DNA of 64,000 nucleotides from NCBI GenBank assembly GCA_026003835.1, contig BPHZ01000001.1, positions 690,001 to 754,000 of the forward strand, written 5' to 3'. Source of the DNA: Herpetosiphonaceae bacterium. GTDB taxonomy: Bacteria > Chloroflexota > Chloroflexia > Chloroflexales > Herpetosiphonaceae. Of the stretch, positions 60,538 to 64,000 are shown piece after piece (the first letter of the stretch is position 1; each line of letters starts with the position of its first letter). A program made the translations under genes and the position numbers. Below the pieces are notes generated by a model. The model ran no database searches and was not told the origin of the DNA. It saw nothing but the letters and a program-made list of their open reading frames with translations.

Positions 60538-62262
60538 TTAGCGCACGATCCACGATTGATTGCCGAGAAGCCACCAGTTGGCGAAGTAATACGTGGCAAA
60601 GAAGAGCAGGAAGGCCAACACCAGCACAAAGGTGCCCTTTGGCTGCAGGCGCTTATCTTCCTCGTCATGCTCATGCGGCGTCATATCGACCGGTCCGATC
60701 ACCAGGGTCGCTGCCTTTGGCTCATGGACCCGGCGGCTTAGGATCGAGGAGAGAACCACGGCGATATACATCATGCCGCCGGCGATGGCGATCAGGGCGC
60801 CGATGGCGAAGATTGCCAGGGTTAGCTGCACCGTTCCGGGGATGCTGGCCGGGAACACTGCCTGGGTGAAGGTAATGTCCCAGTGGCGGCGTGATACTCC
60901 CTGGATGCCGCTGGCGATCATGCCAATTGTCACCAGCGACATGCCCGCCCCGAAAACGTAAGGCTGCCAGGAGGCGAGACGCTTGAGCCGTAGCTCGCGG
61001 CGGAAGATCAGCGGGATCAGGTAATAGGTCATGCCCATAAAGGCCAACGTTGTGCCGGAAACCACGGTGGCATGGAAGTGGCCGGGCACGCGGAGGGTGT
61101 TGTGAATAGCCATATTCAACTGCTCGGTGCCGATCGTCACCCCAGTTACGCCGCCCATCCAGCCAAAGAGAAACATTGAGATCACCAGCGCAGAGAAGCC
61201 CGGCTCACGCCAGGGCGCCTTTCGGAGCCAGCCTAGCAATCCCTGAGTGTAGCCGCGCCGGCGCAGCGATACTTCTATCGCCGCAGGAATTGAGAAGGCG
61301 TGCATCAGGCTGCCGAGAACCGCCAGGTACATCGCGTATGACGTATTAAGCGCCTTGTAGGTGAAGCTGAGACCCGGATCCACCAGGAGGTGGTGGACTG
61401 AGCCAAGGTTGATGAAGAGCAGGTAGAGGATGAAGGCCAGCCGCGAAAACTTCTCATTCAACGGTGAGGCGCCGGTCGTGATCGCCGCTAGGCTGTACCA
61501 GATGGCAACCATCGCCGCCAGGTTGACCTGTTGGGCCGGGTGGCCGAAGCTCCAGAACAGGTTGCGATAGTAGCCGGGGTCGAAGCTCGCTTGCCAGCCC
61601 AGCGACCAGAACAGAGCCGGCACAAAGGTCAGCGCGCCTGAGATCAGGGTGTAGGTTGCCAGCACGCCCGCCGTCACCAGACCGTAAACGACGAGCGGGA
61701 GCGAGCCCTGGTAGCGTCGCTCGACCTTAGCTATCACGATAGTGGCAAAGAAGAGACCAACGGCGATCAGTGCGCCGACGGCGAACAGCACGAGCCCCAG
61801 GTAGAAGAGTGGATGAGCCTTGAGCGGGACGTAGGCCGTAAACATAACGTCGGCCTTGCCCGCCAAGACGATCCCGTTGACCATCAGCGCGCCGAGCAGC
61901 ATCAATGCGAAGGCGATCCAGCCAAGCCGGGGCTTAACCAGTCGGGCGTTGAGTAAGACCGTGCTGCCAAAGTAGAGCCCGGCCACCTCGAAGAAAACGA
62001 TCCACGCGACCAACATATCAAAGCCGTGCGCCGTAATAGAGCGATAAAACCAGATAGCCGGCAGCAGGTGGATCGTCTGCCAGCGGGTCAGCGCAATCAG
62101 CAGGGCGAAGAGCCCGCCAATCGCCAGAAAGACCACTGCCGCCACGGCGTTTGCGATGATGAGCCGCTGCGCCGCCAGATCAACTCGCAGCCCAGTGGCT
62201 GTGCAGATGCGATGCACTGCGCCCGTTTGTTTGTCGTCCCATGGAACGGCAATGACAGCCAT
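60538..62262 (-). CDS. Heme-copper reductase subunit I, probable CuA-type nitric oxide reductase
   Basis: 574 aa from the ATG at 62260-62262, which fits the AGGAGG site better than an ATG two codons upstream. B-type (ba3-like) heme-copper subunit I with 13-14 helices. Low-spin heme ligands H79 and H397, CuB ligands H241, H290, H291 and high-spin ligand H395 (VPGHFHATV) are present. The cross-linked tyrosine that oxidases have four residues after the GHP His is replaced: GHPAQQ puts Gln245 there. The next K-channel Tyr of ba3 is also missing. Oxidases need that Tyr; NO reductases of B-family origin (sNOR, gNOR, eNOR types) lack it. With nirK, NnrS-like proteins and DUF542 nearby, NO reduction is the likely reaction. 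Confidence 0.85.
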   Translation of the reverse strand: MAVIAVPWDDKQTGAVHRICTATGLRVDLAAQRLIIANAVAAVVFLAIGGLFALLIALTRWQTIHLLPAIWFYRSITAHGFDMLVAWIVFFEVAGLYFGSTVLLNARLVKPRLGWIAFALMLLGALMVNGIVLAGKADVMFTAYVPLKAHPLFYLGLVLFAVGALIAVGLFFATIVIAKVERRYQGSLPLVVYGLVTAGVLATYTLISGALTFVPALFWSLGWQASFDPGYYRNLFWSFGHPAQQVNLAAMVAIWYSLAAITTGASPLNEKFSRLAFILYLLFINLGSVHHLLVDPGLSFTYKALNTSYAMYLAVLGSLMHAFSIPAAIEVSLRRRGYTQGLLGWLRKAPWREPGFSALVISMFLFGWMGGVTGVTIGTEQLNMAIHNTLRVPGHFHATVVSGTTLAFMGMTYYLIPLIFRRELRLKRLASWQPYVFGAGMSLVTIGMIASGIQGVSRRHWDITFTQAVFPASIPGTVQLTLAIFAIGALIAIAGGMMYIAVVLSSILSRRVHEPKAATLVIGPVDMTPHEHDEEDKRLQPKGTFVLVLAFLLFFATYYFANWWLLGNQSWIVR

Positions 62263-62302
62263 ACTCATTCCTCCTCATGGCGCTTGCGCCAGCCAGCACG
62301 GG

Positions 62303-62821
62303 CTACTCTGTGACGATAAGTTTGCCGACCATCAGGTGATGGCCTACGAAGCAGTATTCGTTGCAGACGATCGAGTATTCGCCGCTTTGCGTCGGGGTCA
62401 ATGTAATGACATAGTCGTAGCCGGGAATCGCCATGAAATTCAGGTTCGCTGGCTGGAGCGAGAAGCCATGCTGAAAATCGAGCGAGGAGAGGTGAAGCCG
62501 ATACGTCTCTCCCTTTTTCAGCTTAAGAATAGGAGTCCATTCCCAGGCACGTCCGATCAGATAGATATCCCCAGGCGGTGGGGCGACAACAGGAATACCT
62601 TTCTCTTCATCAACCTTGTACTGGGCGATGAAATCCGTCGTCAGCTGGGAGAACTGTTGGGGCGTTACACGGTAGCTGGTGGTCGGAACATTCTGGCGGC
62701 CGAGGAAGTACCAGATGGGCATCATCGCAGTCAGGAAGAGGCACCAGACAAAGGCGATGATCAGCCAGCTGCGCTCCAGACGGCCGAGAGGCTTCCACCA
62801 GATCCGCTGTGGTGAGAACAT
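62303..62821 (-). CDS. CuA-containing subunit II of the heme-copper reductase
   Basis: 172 aa. One N-terminal helix (WLIIAFVWCLFLTAMMPIWY) anchors a cupredoxin domain. The dinuclear CuA ligands H118, C153, E155, C157, H161 and M164 are all present (in CNEYCFVGHHLM). It would accept electrons from a soluble donor such as a cupredoxin or cytochrome c and pass them to subunit I. ATG with AAAGGAGCACGCTC. Second gene of the operon. Confidence 0.94.
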   Translation of the reverse strand: MFSPQRIWWKPLGRLERSWLIIAFVWCLFLTAMMPIWYFLGRQNVPTTSYRVTPQQFSQLTTDFIAQYKVDEEKGIPVVAPPPGDIYLIGRAWEWTPILKLKKGETYRLHLSSLDFQHGFSLQPANLNFMAIPGYDYVITLTPTQSGEYSIVCNEYCFVGHHLMVGKLIVTE

Positions 62822-62851
62822 GAGCGTGCTCCTTTCATAAGGACCGCTCGG

Positions 62852-63019
62852 CTAGGGCACCAGCGCCGGTGTTCGTAGGAGGTCGAGCAGGCCCCAGACG
62901 TTGTAGAGAATAAAACTGATGACCAGTGAGAGCATGAAGAAAAGGAAGATCTCGTCAAAAAGCACCTGTCCCGGCGGCAGGCGCTCGTCTTCGTCTCGAT
63001 GATCCCGATCTGCCTCCAT
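62852..63019 (-). CDS. Small subunit of the reductase (CbaD/subunit IIa-like)
   Basis: 55 aa starting at ATG 63017-63019, with TTCGAGGAGG upstream. The charged N-terminus (MEADRDHRDEDERLPPG) is followed by one membrane helix (ILYNVWGLLDLL region). Single-helix small subunits of this kind accompany ba3-type oxidases. It is the first gene after the Crp/Fnr-type promoter and is followed 31 bp later by subunit II. Assigning it as subunit IIa rests on size and place. Confidence 0.7.
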   Translation of the reverse strand: MEADRDHRDEDERLPPGQVLFDEIFLFFMLSLVISFILYNVWGLLDLLRTPALVP

Positions 63020-63096
63020 AGTGTGCCTCCTCGAACATATGAAAAACCACGACCGATTCGGACAGTACTGACTCCTGGCAAGGATATCTATCCTCC

Positions 63097-63139
63097 AGCA
63101 TAAAAAGCCCAAGCCTGGAAAGCTGTGACATTTGTCTCA
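63097..63139 (-). promoter_or_regulatory. Crp/Fnr-type site and -10 of the NO reductase operon
   Basis: On the minus strand TGAGA-CAAATG-TCACA (plus 63124-63139) is followed by TATGCT (plus 63097-63102), centred exactly 32 nt downstream. One half-site matches consensus fully. The same 32-nt geometry is seen at nirK and at the DUF2249 pair. Confidence 0.7.
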
Positions 63140-63166
63140 TTCTCTCTCGCTGCTCCTTATGCGCTG

Positions 63167-63268
63167 CCAGGCCGGCGACGGCGACCCGCATCAGTAGGCC
63201 GGAGGTTCCGCCAGGAACGACAGGCGCCGGCTGCAACAACCGGCGCCTGTCAGCGTTTGAGGAGAGGT
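63167..63268 (+). pseudogene. Remnant copy of the nirK 3' end and its hairpin
   Basis: From 63167 the first 21 bases match the nirK 3' end from 44430 exactly; in the nirK frame it encodes QAGDGDPH then stop, against QAGDGDPHK in nirK. Similarity continues through the spacer, the GACAGGCGCC hairpin and the GAGGAGAGG before the ferredoxin start. Upstream similarity stops abruptly, so no intact gene is present. Confidence 0.75.
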
Positions 63269-63330
63269 GAGCTAGAGCGAGCAGAGGGCACCGCGCGATT
63301 CCCTGCCGAACATACGCGGCGCCCCCTTGT

Positions 63331-63826
63331 TCAGTTGTATTCACGCTCCGCTTGAAGTTCGCGCAGTGCCCGCTCCAGATCACCGGCTATCGCGTTGAAG
63401 TTACGCTGCAGACGAGCAATCTTATCCTCTCCTTCCACAGGCATCCGGGCACTGTAATCACCTCTCTGAAAGGCGGTGGTGGTAGCAATCTGCTTTTCCA
63501 GGCGGCGAACAGTCCGGCGCGCGACCAGGTAGGAGAAGATTGCCGAGGGCGGGAGCAGGACGAGCATGGCGATCATTGTAAGATCAAACGCTAAGCTGGC
63601 AAGAGGAAAGCTCAGGAACTGAACAGGTGCGGCGCCGGCTGTTCCATTGTGCTGAGCGTCGCTGGCGAGACCAGCGCCAAAGAGCAGCAGCAATCCCCCT
63701 AGCAGCAGCCCAGGCAGTACGCCGGCGCTGACAGAGGGGAACCCGCCGCAAGCCACGCCGTTTCAACGGCCGTGGTGAGGCGGGTTGCTCGCCGGCTTCA
63801 GCCAGCGGGTTGACGTTCTCGTTCAT
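63331..63826 (-). pseudogene. Frameshifted, truncated sensor histidine kinase remnant
   Basis: An ATG at 63824-63826 opens a frame whose first ~25 residues (MNENVNPLAEAGEQPASPRP) look like a kinase N-terminus. The frame then shifts (around 63750-63770) into one with a hydrophobic helix, a second helix (SLAFDLTMIAMLVLLPPSAI) and a HAMP domain (RRTVRRLEKQ, GDYSARMPVEGEDKIARLQ). It stops right after RALRELQAEREYN, where intact relatives continue into the H-box. Catalytic domains are lost. It is probably a dead gene trimmed by rearrangement near the TnpB element and the nirK scar. Confidence 0.65.
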
Positions 63827-63875
63827 GTGTGCTATCCTCTCGCCGTGGCACCCAGCGCCTGGTGGAGGTCAAGCG

Positions 63876-64000
63876 ATGATCCGCACCCACATGCTTCCTT
63901 GCCACCTGCCCAAGCATGAAGCCGATGCCCTCAACCGCGAGAGTGGCCGGATCTACACCAAGACGCTGGTCACCCATTACCGCGTCTATCGCAAAAAGGG
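63876..64000 (+). CDS. tnpB: TnpB / IS605 OrfB-type protein, N-terminus (cut by window)
   Basis: An ATG at 63876 with GGAGG upstream opens a frame to the window end. The 41 residues (MIRTHMLPCHLPKHEADALN, then ESGRIYTKTLVTHYRVYRKK) match the N-terminus of TnpB-like RNA-guided nucleases of IS200/IS605 elements. The RuvC part would lie beyond the window. It marks the left part of a mobile element. Confidence 0.75.
   Translation, partial: MIRTHMLPCHLPKHEADALNRESGRIYTKTLVTHYRVYRKK

Noticed and set aside
60538..62821. Annotation as a ba3-type cytochrome c oxidase
   Set aside because: The active-site tyrosine is replaced by Gln and the genes sit in a denitrification island with a shared NO-type promoter; NO reductase fits better.

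Overview
The window is about 64 kb of GC-rich, gene-dense bacterial DNA. The gene set suggests a member of the Chloroflexota, possibly Chloroflexales-like: paired von Willebrand A membrane proteins, a T-box-controlled ileS, GT-C membrane proteins, paired SPFH proteins, Thr-Pro-rich secreted proteins, and a B-type heme-copper reductase set. The phylum call is inference from gene content, and I cannot assign a genus.

Region 1 (1-8.6 kb) is housekeeping: two von Willebrand A membrane proteins, ileS read leftwards behind a T-box riboswitch with a clear sigma70 promoter, and a beta-hydroxyacid dehydrogenase. Region 2 (8.7-19.3 kb) is a leftward, tightly coupled seven-gene set: a 66-aa small protein, a UbiA prenyltransferase, an ATP-grasp/PEP-utilizing phosphotransferase, a BtaA-like (DUF3419) 3-amino-3-carboxypropyl transferase, a polyprenol/diacylglycerol-type kinase, a GNAT protein and an acyl-AMP ligase. 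A multi-TM receptor-like protein is divergent to it. Two promoters in this set share an identical multipart element with the same spacing. I do not recognise the product, and this is my best candidate for an undescribed biosynthetic system.

Region 3 (19.4-42.8 kb) is mixed: a DinG-like helicase with a fused exonuclease domain, msrA, a HAD hydrolase, a CoA-binding protein, a GT-C protein with a lipoprotein beta-propeller, a GT2 glycosyltransferase, secreted metallo-beta-lactamase/lamin-tail and fibronectin-III proteins, a CapA-like protein, two SPFH proteins and a DUF4126 membrane protein.

Region 4 (42.8-63.1 kb) is a denitrification and NO-handling island. On the plus strand lie a three-domain copper nitrite reductase, a ferredoxin, a cupin and five membrane proteins built from one, two or three copies of a heme-copper-oxidase/NnrS-like four-helix module. 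A Crp/Fnr regulator lies on the minus strand. Also on the minus strand are DUF2249/DUF542 proteins, a radical SAM protein with protoporphyrinogen oxidase, and a long operon: small subunit, CuA subunit II, heme-copper subunit I, ctaB, a half-size ctaA, a SafE-like protein, a copper P-type ATPase and a cytochrome b-ferredoxin-MvhD fusion. Subunit I lacks the active-site tyrosine of oxidases and has glutamine there, so I read it as a CuA nitric oxide reductase. Three promoters (nirK, DUF2249 pair, NO reductase operon) carry TGTGA-N6-TCnCA-type sites, each centred 32 nt from a -10-like hexamer, and the Crp/Fnr protein has the matching recognition helix.

Region 5 (63.1-64 kb) is decayed: a 100-bp copy of the nirK 3' end, a frameshifted histidine-kinase remnant, and the 5' end of a TnpB (IS200/IS605) gene running off the window.
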